Positions 1-8,300 of a stretch of DNA of 59,611 nucleotides are shown piece by piece (within the stretch, counting starts at the first letter, position 1; each line of letters begins with the position of its first letter). Origin of the DNA: Acidimicrobiaceae bacterium. GTDB taxonomy: Bacteria > Actinomycetota > Acidimicrobiia > Acidimicrobiales > Ilumatobacteraceae. Under the pieces are notes generated by a model. That model searched no databases, was not told where the DNA came from, and worked only from the letters and a program-made list of their open reading frames with translations. Both the position numbers and the translations under genes were made by a program. The stretch lies in contig BGOG01000012.1 in NCBI GenBank assembly GCA_003569125.1, forward strand, positions 1 to 59,611, read 5' to 3'.

Positions 1-89
1 AGATTGATCTTGACGCGACTGAGCATCTTGAGCTTGATCGAATAGACATTATGTTTTTTGACAAGTTTATTAATGGAGAGTTCGATTGA
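1..89 (+). CDS. C-terminal end of an unidentified protein (partial)
   Basis: An open frame enters from the left edge and ends with TGA at 87-89, giving 28 residues rich in Asp, Glu, Ile and Phe and ending in NGEFD. It runs in the same direction as the deacetylase gene that starts 10 bases later, which suggests co-transcription. The fragment is too short to assign a family, and that it is a real coding end is inferred only from position and spacing. Confidence 0.4.
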   Translation, partial: IDLDATEHLELDRIDIMFFDKFINGEFD

Positions 90-99
90 GGTTGTGGCG

Positions 100-798
100 A
101 TGAAGATTTGGTGGTGGTGGCGCATCCTGACGATGTTGATTTTGGTGCGGGTGGCACCATTGCGAACTGGGTCGCACAAGGTGATGAAGTTATCTACTGC
201 CTCGTGACAGATGGGTTAAGGCAGGTGGTTCTGACAACACGGTCACGCGCGAACAAGTCGCGCAGATGCGCCGACTCGAGCAGACCGCTGCAGCCAAGAT
301 GCTCGGAGTTACCGAATTACATTGGCTCGGGTTTCAAGACGGCGCTGTCGAAGCTGATCTCAATTTGCGCCGTGAGATCAGTGCCGTGATTCGCATTGTC
401 AAACCAGATCGTGTGCTGACACAGTCTGCCGAGCGAAATTACAGTCGCATTTATGCCAGCCATCCTGATCACCTCGCGACCGGTGAAGCAACAATTTGTG
501 CGATTTATCCTGATGCGCGAAATGAGTTTGCGTTTCCTGAATTGCTCAGCGAGCGAGGGTTGGCACCGCATGCCGTGCCCGAAACTTGGGTTATGGCTGG
601 TCCTAATCCAAAACATTTTGTTGATACCACCGATGTATTGGATAAAAGATTGCGGCTTTGCTCTGTCATCACAGTCAGCATCCTGACCCGGCTGGTTTGC
701 CTGCGCGAATGCGTGGTTGGGGCGAGATGATTGCGCAGGCAGGTGGGTTGCCCGAGGGTCGCACCGCCGAGGCATTTCTAATTATCGACACAAAATAA
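100..798 (+). CDS. PIG-L family deacetylase (LmbE-like), three frameshifts
   Basis: This is a zinc-dependent N-acetylglucosamine-type deacetylase of the PIG-L/LmbE family. The family acts on small GlcNAc conjugates such as mycothiol precursors or on other N-acyl substrates. The AHPDD metal motif lies near the N-terminus and a second conserved motif, SHPDH, is near 460-475. The protein is readable over its full length only if about three single-base losses are repaired: in the T run near 107 (restoring an [12 protein letters not shown] start at ATG 100), near 222 (before KAGGSDN) and in the A run near 650 (before [13 protein letters not shown]). The frame then closes at TAA 796-798. The repaired length of about 233 residues is normal for the family. 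The indels look like assembly error rather than gene decay. The exact substrate cannot be told. Confidence 0.8.
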
Positions 799-911
799 TG
801 TAGACGAAGTAATTAGCCATTATTTCGGTAATTCGTTTATAGCGAATTTAAAAAAATCCAATACACTAAGAGTTTCATTCGCCAATAAATTCGCAAGAAT
901 ACTTGGTGTTT

Positions 912-985
912 GGGCGCTTAGCTCAGTTGGTTAGAGCATCTCCCTTACAAGGAGAGGGTCGGGGGTTCGAATCCCTCAGCGCCCA
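912..985 (+). tRNA. tRNA-Val (anticodon UAC)
   Basis: A full cloverleaf can be folded. The acceptor arm GGGCGCT pairs with AGCGCCC (978-984), the D arm contains TAGCTCAG, the anticodon stem TCTCC/GGAGA holds a CTTACAA loop with anticodon TAC, and the T arm has GGGGGTTCGAATCCCTC. The discriminator is A985 and CCA is encoded at 986-988. The gene stands alone between protein genes and is followed by a hairpin terminator. Confidence 0.96.
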
Positions 986-999
986 CCACTTGTTGGTTT

Positions 1000-1019
1000 G
1001 ACCGCACAGTTGTGCGGTC
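1000..1019 (+). terminator. Hairpin terminator after tRNA-Val
   Basis: A perfect 8-bp stem, GACCGCAC (1000-1007) with GTGCGGTC (1012-1019), closes an AGTT loop 12 bases after the encoded CCA end. Only a short broken T stretch follows (GAGTGTTT), so it is a good hairpin but not a textbook intrinsic terminator. Confidence 0.6.
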
Positions 1020-1061
1020 TGAGTGTTTAGATGCGTGTTAGTTTTTGATGCATGAGCGAGC

Positions 1062-1845
1062 ATGAAACATATAAAATAAGCGCGTCGTAGTTACGGGTGC
1101 AGCATCTGGCATTGGCCGCCAAACGACAGAGTTCTTGTTGGCAGCAGGCGCTCAAGTGATCGCACTAGACCGCAACCCAAGTGACCTGAAGGTACAGCAG
1201 TTTATTTCGGTTGATTTGACCGAGCCTCAAACGATCGATGCGGCGGCAAAAAAAATTGACGGCGAAATAGACGTGCTATTGAACATTGCCGGTGTGCCGG
1301 GCACGGTCGATCCAGAAGTGGTGATGCGAGTTAATGTGCTCGGTCTGCGCATGCTCACCAATTTATTGATTGACCGTATTCGCAGTGGTGGCTCGGTCAC
1401 ACATGTTGCGTCAATCGCTGGCGCACAATGGGCGGCGCACCTCGATGAAGTGCAAAGGTTGTTGGCGACACCAGATTATGCAGCAGGCATCGATTGGTTA
1501 AGAGACCACCCAATGGATAGCAAGCGTTCATACGATTTTTCAAAAGAGTGCGTCGTTGTCTTGGCTAAGCAACAAGGCAAGTGGTTGCGCGAGCGAGGTG
1601 TTCGTGTCAACACAGTCAGCCCTGGCCCGGTGCAAACGCCGATACTGAAAGATTTTCGCGACTCAATCGGGCCGCTACTCGATTTGGTCACGCGCGAAAC
1701 AGGTCGCAATGCCACTGCCACCGACATCGCTCGGGTGATTTTATTTTTATCAAGTCCGACACTTGAATGGCTGAACGCCACGGATGTACAAGTTGATGGT
1801 GGTTTCATGAGTGGCCTTGTGGGCGGGTGGGTAAAACTCAACTAG
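1062..1845 (+). CDS. SDR oxidoreductase, 3-alpha-hydroxysteroid/coniferyl-alcohol dehydrogenase-like
   Basis: Classical short-chain dehydrogenase/reductase using NAD(P)H. The cofactor motif TGAASGIG lies at 1093-1116, the structural NIAG motif follows the Rossmann core, and the catalytic set is a Ser in HVASIAG plus the YDFSK (YxxxK) motif near 1530. A long insertion between catalytic Ser and Tyr (QWAAHLDEVQRLLATPDY...) is typical of the 3-alpha-HSD/coniferyl-alcohol dehydrogenase subgroup. The first in-frame start in the raw sequence is TTG 1135, inside the Rossmann fold. Restoring two A bases in the A run at 1073-1076 gives a natural start at ATG 1062 with about 22 more residues (MKHIKNKRVVVTGAAS), so the true 5' end is probably 1062. 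The substrate is unknown: an alcohol or steroid-like ketone is likely from the family. Confidence 0.82.
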
Positions 1846-1859
1846 GTGGCATTGGTTCG

Positions 1860-3077
1860 GTGAGCACTATTAATAGTCGTAGAATTGTGTTCGTGAGACG
1901 TGCTCGTGTGATCGCCGTTGCCGCGCTGAGCGCATTGGTTGCGATGTCTTGGGTTTCAAACGCATCGGCATTGACCAGTCAAACCCCGGGCGACTATTGC
2001 TTCAACCCTGGTGAGAAAACCGTCAACAGTTATGGCGAAAAAATGATCTGCACACTTAATGGAAAACGCAAAGCCTGGGCGCGTTATGTCGCAACTGCTC
2101 CAATAGCGCCAACAAATCTTGCAATCGTTAGATCAAAGGATAAAGCCAGCCCGAATCGCAATTTTTTTGATGTGTCATGGAAGTCGCCGTCAAATAACGT
2201 CATCTATCCGTATGTAAGTTATTGGTTGAGCACCGCGCCCACGGCAATAACGACGGTCAAACTTGCATTTGGCGCGACGAGTTATCGATTTGAGTGGTTA
2301 AAGACCGGTTCGATCCCGTTGTGTTTCTCGTTATCTCTGGGCAACGAATTCGGCACGACTAAATCAGGCTCAGTGTGCGAAGATGCATCACTTTTGCCAG
2401 CCACAACGACAACTATTTCAACCATTTCAAGTGCGCCGAGCACACCAACTGATTTTAAACTCGTATTCACATCGCCGTTTGACGGCACAGGCAAACTAAG
2501 TTGGACCGATAAATCTGCGAACGCGGACAACTTTTATATCTCATCGATCGAGCCACTGAAACTTGAGTCACTTGATAAGGCTTGGTATAAATCAAAAAAC
2601 AACACCACGACGGTCGGCGTCAAGGGTTTCGCACGAGGTGGAAATTATTGCTATTGGATTCTTGCCTCTAACTCACTCGGCAACTCGGCGTGGTCAACTT
2701 CAACTTGTGCCGTGGCTGGTGTAACGACCGCGACGACAATTAGTGGACCAGCAACAAACGCAGGTGTAGCACCGAGCCCGGGTGGCTCGGGCACTTGGGC
2801 TGGTTGTTTTTTCAAAAACATTCGGATGTGGGGAAGCGTGTACATTACGAGAAACCCAGCCGAGGCAAATGTCATCGTTTATAAAACGACAAATCTTTAC
2901 GGCAGCGATCTAAAAGTTTTTAACGCCCCGTACTCTTATTCGGCAACATCATGCGGAATGTGGTTCAATACCTCGAACCCCAATAGTGCTGATTTCAAGG
3001 TCTATTTCACTTCTGATCAGACTGAAGCCGAAATCACGGTTTATATGACGCCATACGCGAATATCGCTGGGCGCTGA
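1860..3077 (+). CDS. Secreted protein with fibronectin III-like region and DUF6150-like C-terminus
   Basis: This is an exported protein of unknown function. A basic N-terminus followed by a hydrophobic stretch (VIAVAALSALVAMSWV) and an ASA cleavage-like site forms a signal peptide. The middle holds two beta-rich, fibronectin type III-like segments (roughly residues 80-180 and 195-290) joined by a Thr/Ser-rich linker. The last ~90 residues alternate short hydrophobic strands with Ala-Glu/Asp pairs (AEANVIVYKT, ADFKVYFT, AEITVYMT). I recognise this pattern as resembling the DUF6150 family. The frame is open from 1827, but that start overlaps the SDR gene; GTG 1860 or GTG 1887 places the signal peptide better. 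The true start is therefore uncertain. Confidence 0.7.
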   Translation: MSTINSRRIVFVRRARVIAVAALSALVAMSWVSNASALTSQTPGDYCFNPGEKTVNSYGEKMICTLNGKRKAWARYVATAPIAPTNLAIVRSKDKASPNRNFFDVSWKSPSNNVIYPYVSYWLSTAPTAITTVKLAFGATSYRFEWLKTGSIPLCFSLSLGNEFGTTKSGSVCEDASLLPATTTTISTISSAPSTPTDFKLVFTSPFDGTGKLSWTDKSANADNFYISSIEPLKLESLDKAWYKSKNNTTTVGVKGFARGGNYCYWILASNSLGNSAWSTSTCAVAGVTTATTISGPATNAGVAPSPGGSGTWAGCFFKNIRMWGSVYITRNPAEANVIVYKTTNLYGSDLKVFNAPYSYSATSCGMWFNTSNPNSADFKVYFTSDQTEAEITVYMTPYANIAGR

Positions 3078-3144
3078 CACTCGGCTCGCGCCTGGCTGAT
3101 ACTCGGCTCGCACCGGCGTTGCGTTCGGCTGATACTTGACACGC
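3073..3144 (+). repeat. Three 17-bp imperfect direct repeats, helically phased
   Basis: The unit GCTGATACTCGGCTCGC occurs at 3073-3089 (one mismatch), 3095-3111 (exact) and 3128-3144 (several mismatches in its second half). Starts are 22 and 33 bases apart, which is two and three helical turns. The third copy contains a perfect TTGACA (3136-3141). The array sits just upstream of the SDR gene at 3190, so it may be an upstream regulatory array, or simply a short slippage duplication. Confidence 0.5.
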
Positions 3145-3189
3145 GATGACCGAATAAACTTAAGGCGCGTTATCACTAACGGAGGAAAT

Positions 3190-3972
3190 ATGTCAGTCAG
3201 TCAAAGCAGTTCAGCCAAGACAACTCGCCAGTTGGCCGGTCAGCGCGCCTTTATTACGGGAGGCGCAAGTGGCGTTGGCGCCGAAATGGCGCGCAGGTTT
3301 ACTCGTGAAGGCGCGACTGTCGTTGTCGCCGATGTCAACGACACTCTCGGTAAACAGATCGCAGTTGAAGTTGGCGGCGAATATGTGCATCTCGATGTCA
3401 CCGACTCGCAAGCCTGGCAAAAATTGATACCGACCTTCGAGCCGTTCGACATCGTCTGCCTGAATGCGGGTGTCTCGACGCACCAAAATGTGATTGGCAA
3501 CGTCTCAAACTATCCGCTTGAAAAAGTCGACAACGACGCCTACGAGCGAATAATGAGCATCAATGTCGACGGTGTCGTGTTCGGCGCACGAGCCGTCATT
3601 CCTGGCATGGTCGCACGCAAGACGGGTCATATTTTGGTGACCGCATCGCTGGCGGGCATCATCGCCATTGCGCCTGATCCTATTTATGGATTAACCAAGC
3701 ACGCGATGGTGGGTCTCGTGAAGTCGCTCGGCCCGGCACTTGAACCGCACGGGGTTTGCATCAGTGCGCTTTGCCCGGGCTTTTTAGACACGCCGTTAGT
3801 CAGCGAACTCGCGCGCGAATATGCGAAAACTTTCAGCATGGGTGTGATGGATGTTTCGGTCGCCGGCGATCTCGCAATGCGTGCACTCACAGAAAGAATC
3901 GCGGGCTCACAGTGGACCGTGATGGCGGGTCAGCCGATAACGCAATATATATGGGCGCCACCGTTTTCGTAA
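3190..3972 (+). CDS. Short-chain dehydrogenase/reductase (SDR) family oxidoreductase
   Basis: A 260-residue classical SDR. The NAD(P)-binding motif TGGASGVG is near residue 30, LNAG near residue 85, and the catalytic Ser (VTASLAG) with YGLTK (YxxxK) follows near residue 150. The acidic residue after the second strand (VVADVND) favours NAD over NADP. ATG 3190 was chosen over the upstream in-frame TTG 3136 because GGAGGA at 3181-3186 is a strong ribosome-binding site four bases before the ATG. The gene stands alone and faces the convergent TetR gene. Its substrate cannot be inferred. Confidence 0.9.
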   Translation: MSVSQSSSAKTTRQLAGQRAFITGGASGVGAEMARRFTREGATVVVADVNDTLGKQIAVEVGGEYVHLDVTDSQAWQKLIPTFEPFDIVCLNAGVSTHQNVIGNVSNYPLEKVDNDAYERIMSINVDGVVFGARAVIPGMVARKTGHILVTASLAGIIAIAPDPIYGLTKHAMVGLVKSLGPALEPHGVCISALCPGFLDTPLVSELAREYAKTFSMGVMDVSVAGDLAMRALTERIAGSQWTVMAGQPITQYIWAPPFS

Positions 3973-3999
3973 AAATATTAACGTGCTATCGCGCGCCGG

Positions 4000-5253
4000 C
4001 TAATTGCCTCGTCGCAGCAACTGGTTCTGCTCGGACAGTTTTGTCATAATCGAGTAGAAATCACAATCACGGAGCATAGAAGTATATGGTTCGAGGGCAG
4101 TAAACCCGATACCGACTGCTTGCTCGCCGCTTGAAAGAAGATTGATTATTCCAGTTGGCAAGTCGGGCATCGTCGCACCGAGATTGTCTCGAGATAGTTC
4201 GAGACTTTGTTTGAACTTTTTTCGCGTTGGCAAGTGATTGCGTGATGCGATTAAACACTCAAGGCGAAAATTAAGCCACATACGGCGACTCGGCAACAAA
4301 CCCAGGGCGAAACTGTCGGCAAGACCACGATCGATGCGCAACTCTGATGCTGCCCGGCGATTGCCTTCGCGATTAACTTCTGAAGAAAGATTCAAAAATA
4401 TCTGCATCGCGTCATCGGTGAGGGCTTCTTTGTCTGTGTACAGGTTGTAAAGCGATCCATTGGTCAAGCCGGCGCGGCGCACAATTCGCGAGATCGTTGC
4501 GTTGGCGTAACCCGACTTGGCGACGACTTCTGCGACAGCGTTAATCAGCGCCGTGCGCACAGGGTTTTCTGTTTCTGGGTTCACCCAATTTGGTGGTGGC
4601 GACTCTTTTGATAATTCAATTGGTGTGGCGTGAGTTGTGGCAGAGCGCAGGCCGTTGGCAATTGCCGACCAGTTCGGGTTTGACTTCATCACGAAAGTGC
4701 GCAGGGCTGTGCCGATTGACGCCGACAAGCCAATGGCAATCGCCGCATTGTCGATTGCAGGATTTGTTTTCGACAAACCCAGTTCAGAGAACCAAGAAGT
4801 CACTTCGGGGATTACGACTTCGCCGATTGCGAGATTGCGGCGGGCGACCACTAAAAATTCGGCGCCGAGTTTGGCGATTTCATCGGGTTCTTCGAAGTCT
4901 TTGCCGATCAACGCTGATTGTTCGAGATTTGGTGGTTCTAAGTCTCTATCCGAGGGTGCGTTTCGTCGGGCGTAAAAAAATTCGACATTGCGTTGCAGTC
5001 GGGCTCTGAATGGATGTTTGACAACCGACTGCCACAATTCGATCGCCATTTCGTCGCGATCTTCGAATCGCCCATAAATGGCACCGGTGGTCAAACCCGA
5101 CAGTTTGGCCACGTCGTTAATGCTCAACTCATCCAGCCCCTTGTCTACTGCATTACGCAAAATAGCCTTAAGTATCTTGGCGGTGTTGGCCTGAGATTTC
5201 GCCGAAGGTGCCCGACGGGCCATCACGGGTGTTTTGGGCTGTGTGCTCGGCAT
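4000..5253 (-). CDS. Double TetR/AcrR-type regulator (two HTH domains in one chain)
   Basis: A 417-residue protein with two complete TetR-type DNA-binding heads. The first covers residues ~24-72, with helix-turn-helix LSINDVAKLSGLTTGAIYGRF. The second covers ~232-282, with ATISRIVRRAGLTNGSLYNLY. Each is followed by a helical region of the size of a TetR ligand/dimerisation domain. Normal TetR proteins are about 200 residues, so this is a tandem duplication or fusion, giving one chain the organisation of a TetR dimer. An alternative start is ATG 5223 (MARRAPSAK). It is transcribed away from the large repeat-protein gene at 5369. The shared 115-bp region contains a palindrome overlapping a strong promoter, which suggests it controls that gene and itself. 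The ligand is unknown. Confidence 0.88.
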   Translation of the reverse strand: MPSTQPKTPVMARRAPSAKSQANTAKILKAILRNAVDKGLDELSINDVAKLSGLTTGAIYGRFEDRDEMAIELWQSVVKHPFRARLQRNVEFFYARRNAPSDRDLEPPNLEQSALIGKDFEEPDEIAKLGAEFLVVARRNLAIGEVVIPEVTSWFSELGLSKTNPAIDNAAIAIGLSASIGTALRTFVMKSNPNWSAIANGLRSATTHATPIELSKESPPPNWVNPETENPVRTALINAVAEVVAKSGYANATISRIVRRAGLTNGSLYNLYTDKEALTDDAMQIFLNLSSEVNREGNRRAASELRIDRGLADSFALGLLPSRRMWLNFRLECLIASRNHLPTRKKFKQSLELSRDNLGATMPDLPTGIINLLSSGEQAVGIGFTALEPYTSMLRDCDFYSIMTKLSEQNQLLRRGN

Positions 5254-5291
5254 TTAGACGGTGAATCCTAGATGAATTAGTTGATCTGACC

Positions 5292-5323
5292 TTGACAATA
5301 TTAAGTATAGTTACTATTCTTAA
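5292..5323 (+). promoter_or_regulatory. Sigma70-type promoter overlapped by a TetR-operator-like palindrome
   Basis: A perfect -35 box TTGACA (5292-5297) is followed after 17 bases by a -10-like TATTCT (5315-5320), pointing at the gene starting at 5369. A 23-bp palindrome at 5301-5323 lies across the spacer and -10 box: arms TTAAG.ATAGT and ACTAT.CTTAA with only the central and two flanking positions unpaired. On the other strand the same palindrome gives TATACT (5309-5304), a possible -10 for the TetR gene. Binding here would block both directions. Confidence 0.65.
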
Positions 5324-5332
5324 TAAGAGTAG

Positions 5333-5344
5333 TAAATATATTTA
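5333..5344. repeat. 12-bp AT palindrome in leader of repeat-protein gene
   Basis: TAAATATATTTA is a perfect palindrome placed between the promoter and the ATG at 5369. It could be a second operator half-site or an AT-rich leader element. There is no further support. Confidence 0.3.
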
Positions 5345-5368
5345 AGAATAAACTTTTTTCGGGGGTTT

Positions 5369-8300
5369 ATGAGCCGTAAAGTCTCGCTTTTTATTGCCGC
5401 GCTAATGGTGGCAATGTTTCAGGTCACGCCTGCGCATGCCGCATCGCCGACTATCACGGGCGTTGGTTCACCGACTACCGCAGGTTCTTACAAGGTTGGT
5501 AGTCCAATTATTGAAATTCGAGTGCAATTTAGTGAAATCGTAAATGTCACCGGAATACCAACATTGGAGCTGGAAACCGGTGTCACTGATCGAGTCCTTA
5601 ATTATTCTTCAGGCTCTGGCACAAACAGGCTGGTTTTCAACTACACAATTTCAACAACAACGAACCCAGACACATCTCCTGACCTCGACTACAAGGCAAC
5701 TACTTCCCTGGCACTTAACGGTGGCACGATCAAAAATGGCGCAGCCGAAGACGCGACGTTGACACTTCCTGCACCTGGCGCTGCAAATTCGCTTGGAGCA
5801 AACAATGCAATCATCATTGACACCACGGCACCGACGGCATCGGTCACTACCGTGACTGTCGGCCCAAATGGAACAGGCGTAACACTCAATGCCGTCGCAC
5901 AGAGCAACGAACTCGGCACTTTGTTTTTGGTCAAGAGCAGCAACTCGCCAACTTCAAGAAATGCGATTATGGCATTGCCGGCCAACGAGCGTTCGAACGG
6001 CACCACTGTTGCAACCATCAACACAAATACCAATGTGCCAGCGTCAATGTTGACAGACGGCACCTACAAGATTTATGCCGAGGATGCAGCGGGCAATCTT
6101 TCGGTCGCATCGACGAATACGGTGACGATTGATGCAGTAACGCCATTTGTGGGGATGGTGCCAATGAGTACACCTCTCGGCAATAACTCGCGAATCTCGG
6201 TGCAAAGCTCTGAGATTGGCACTGCATATCTAGTGTTGTCGTCAATACCTGTAACGACCAAAGCCAATATTACGGGTTCTGCTGACGCTGACTTCAATGC
6301 GGTAACTATTTCTGCAGCAAATACGAATACGGCGCTTTTGACAACAACGCTCAACCCAGGAAACTACAAACTTTATGCAGTAGACGCCGTTGATAACTTG
6401 AGCATGCCTTTTGGTTCACTGATAACGATTGGCACTGATAGTTCGCCACCAACTGTTTTAAATGCAACACCTTTTACAGGTGAGACGCAGGCTGGCATTG
6501 CGGCAAACTTGGTGATCAGGTTCAGTGAACCTGTCGCGAAGTTCACGACTGATTCTTCGAAAACCATTTCTCTGGTTCGTTCGGTTACTCCGACGATCAC
6601 AACGGGCTCGCTGACAGGCAACGTTGCGACGCTTACTTTTAGTGCAGCACCTGGCTTCGTCGTGGGTGACAAAATCACAACCACGAGTTGCTCAAATGCT
6701 GTCTATAACAACGTAGCCTCGGCGATAACGACGATAAGCGGCAGCACAATTTCGTTTGCAAAGACAAATGCTGACATTGCCTCGGCGGCAATCACTGGCT
6801 GTGCGTATACGGCCACCAAGAATGACGGCACAACAAATCTGATTACAACATCTGAAATTATTCCATCAGATAACTCGAAAGTTTCAGTTGGGTCTTTTCC
6901 AAATGATGACCAAGTGACTATCAATCCAAGTGGCGAGATGCTGTTTGGGGTTGCGTATCATGTTCTGATTTCGTCTGGGGCGATTGTCGACCTCGCTACT
7001 GCACCAAACATTTATGCCGGAGTACCTTCAGCAACACCACAAACTTGGAGTTTCTCGACTGGCACAGACACGATTGCACCGACTTTGAGCAGTTCGCAAT
7101 CTGACCCACCAAATGGCATGACTACTTTTACACCGAGTCGAAATATCACTCTCAAGTTCAGTGAGACGGTTGTCGACGTTGCGACCAAACTGATTAAACT
7201 TTGCACGGGTGCTGTCGCTTGCGGAACACCAGTGCAGACTTTTACTTTGCAATCCAGTTCGGAGGTAACAGTTTCTGGAAGTTTGGTGACGATTAATCCG
7301 ACTGCAGATCTTGGATTCTCCACTACATATTTTCTTTTGATCGAAGCAGGAGCGTTCAGGGACGGTTCAGGAAACGATTACGCAGGTATGGCGACTTGCA
7401 GTTCACATCCATGTACCTATGAGTTCACAACTTCAGCTGCACCAGTGGCTGGTGCGCCACCGCCGAGTGATGGTGGTGGTGGCGGTGGTGCGCCAGCGCC
7501 GACAACTGGTGCGGCACCCGTGTCTTGCGGTCCGCCACCCGCACCACCATGTACTCCACAGATCATTGGGCCGGCTCCGACTTTTGGTGCTGGTGGTGTG
7601 CCACTGGGCAATACTTTGACCGCGGGAAACATGGGTGCGGTAGATCCGAATGCGTTCAGGGGTTTTAATCCTGCTCAGGCGGGGCAGATTGCTCCGACTG
7701 CAATGGCCGGTATGAACTCGAGTCAAATGGCTGCGTTGCCGCCGTCGGCGATGGGTGGTTTTAACTCGAGTCAGATGGCTGCGTTGCCGCCGTCGGCGAT
7801 GGCTGGGTTCAAGCCTGATCAGATGTCTGCTTTGCCGCCGAGTGCGATGGGTGGTTTTAACTCGAGTCAGATGGCTGCGTTGCCGCCGTCGGCGATGGCT
7901 GGGTTCAAGCCTGATCAGATGTCTGCTTTGCCGCCGAGTGCGATGGGTGGTTTTAATTCGAGTCAGATGGCTGCGTTGCCGCCGACTGCGATGGCTGGGT
8001 TCAAGCCTGATCAGATGTCTGCGTTGCCACCGTCGGCGATGGCTGGGTTCAAGCCTGATCAGATGTCTGCTTTGCCACCAACTGCAATGGCAGGTTTTAA
8101 CCAGAATCAGATGGCTGCGTTGCCACCGTCGGCGATGCAGGGTTTCAATGCTAAGCAGATGACGCAATTGCCGCCAACTGCAATGGCTGGTTTTAATCAG
8201 AACCAGTTCGCTCAGTTGCCACCGAGTGCAATGACAAATTTTAAACCTGATCAGATGTCTGCTTTGCCACCTGCGGCGATGGGTGGGTTTAATCAAAATC

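Noticed and set aside
7755-8162. Plus-strand open frame of 135 residues in another frame of the repeats
   Set aside because: It is a shadow of the 48-bp repeat; Arg/Trp/Leu-rich and without a ribosome-binding site.
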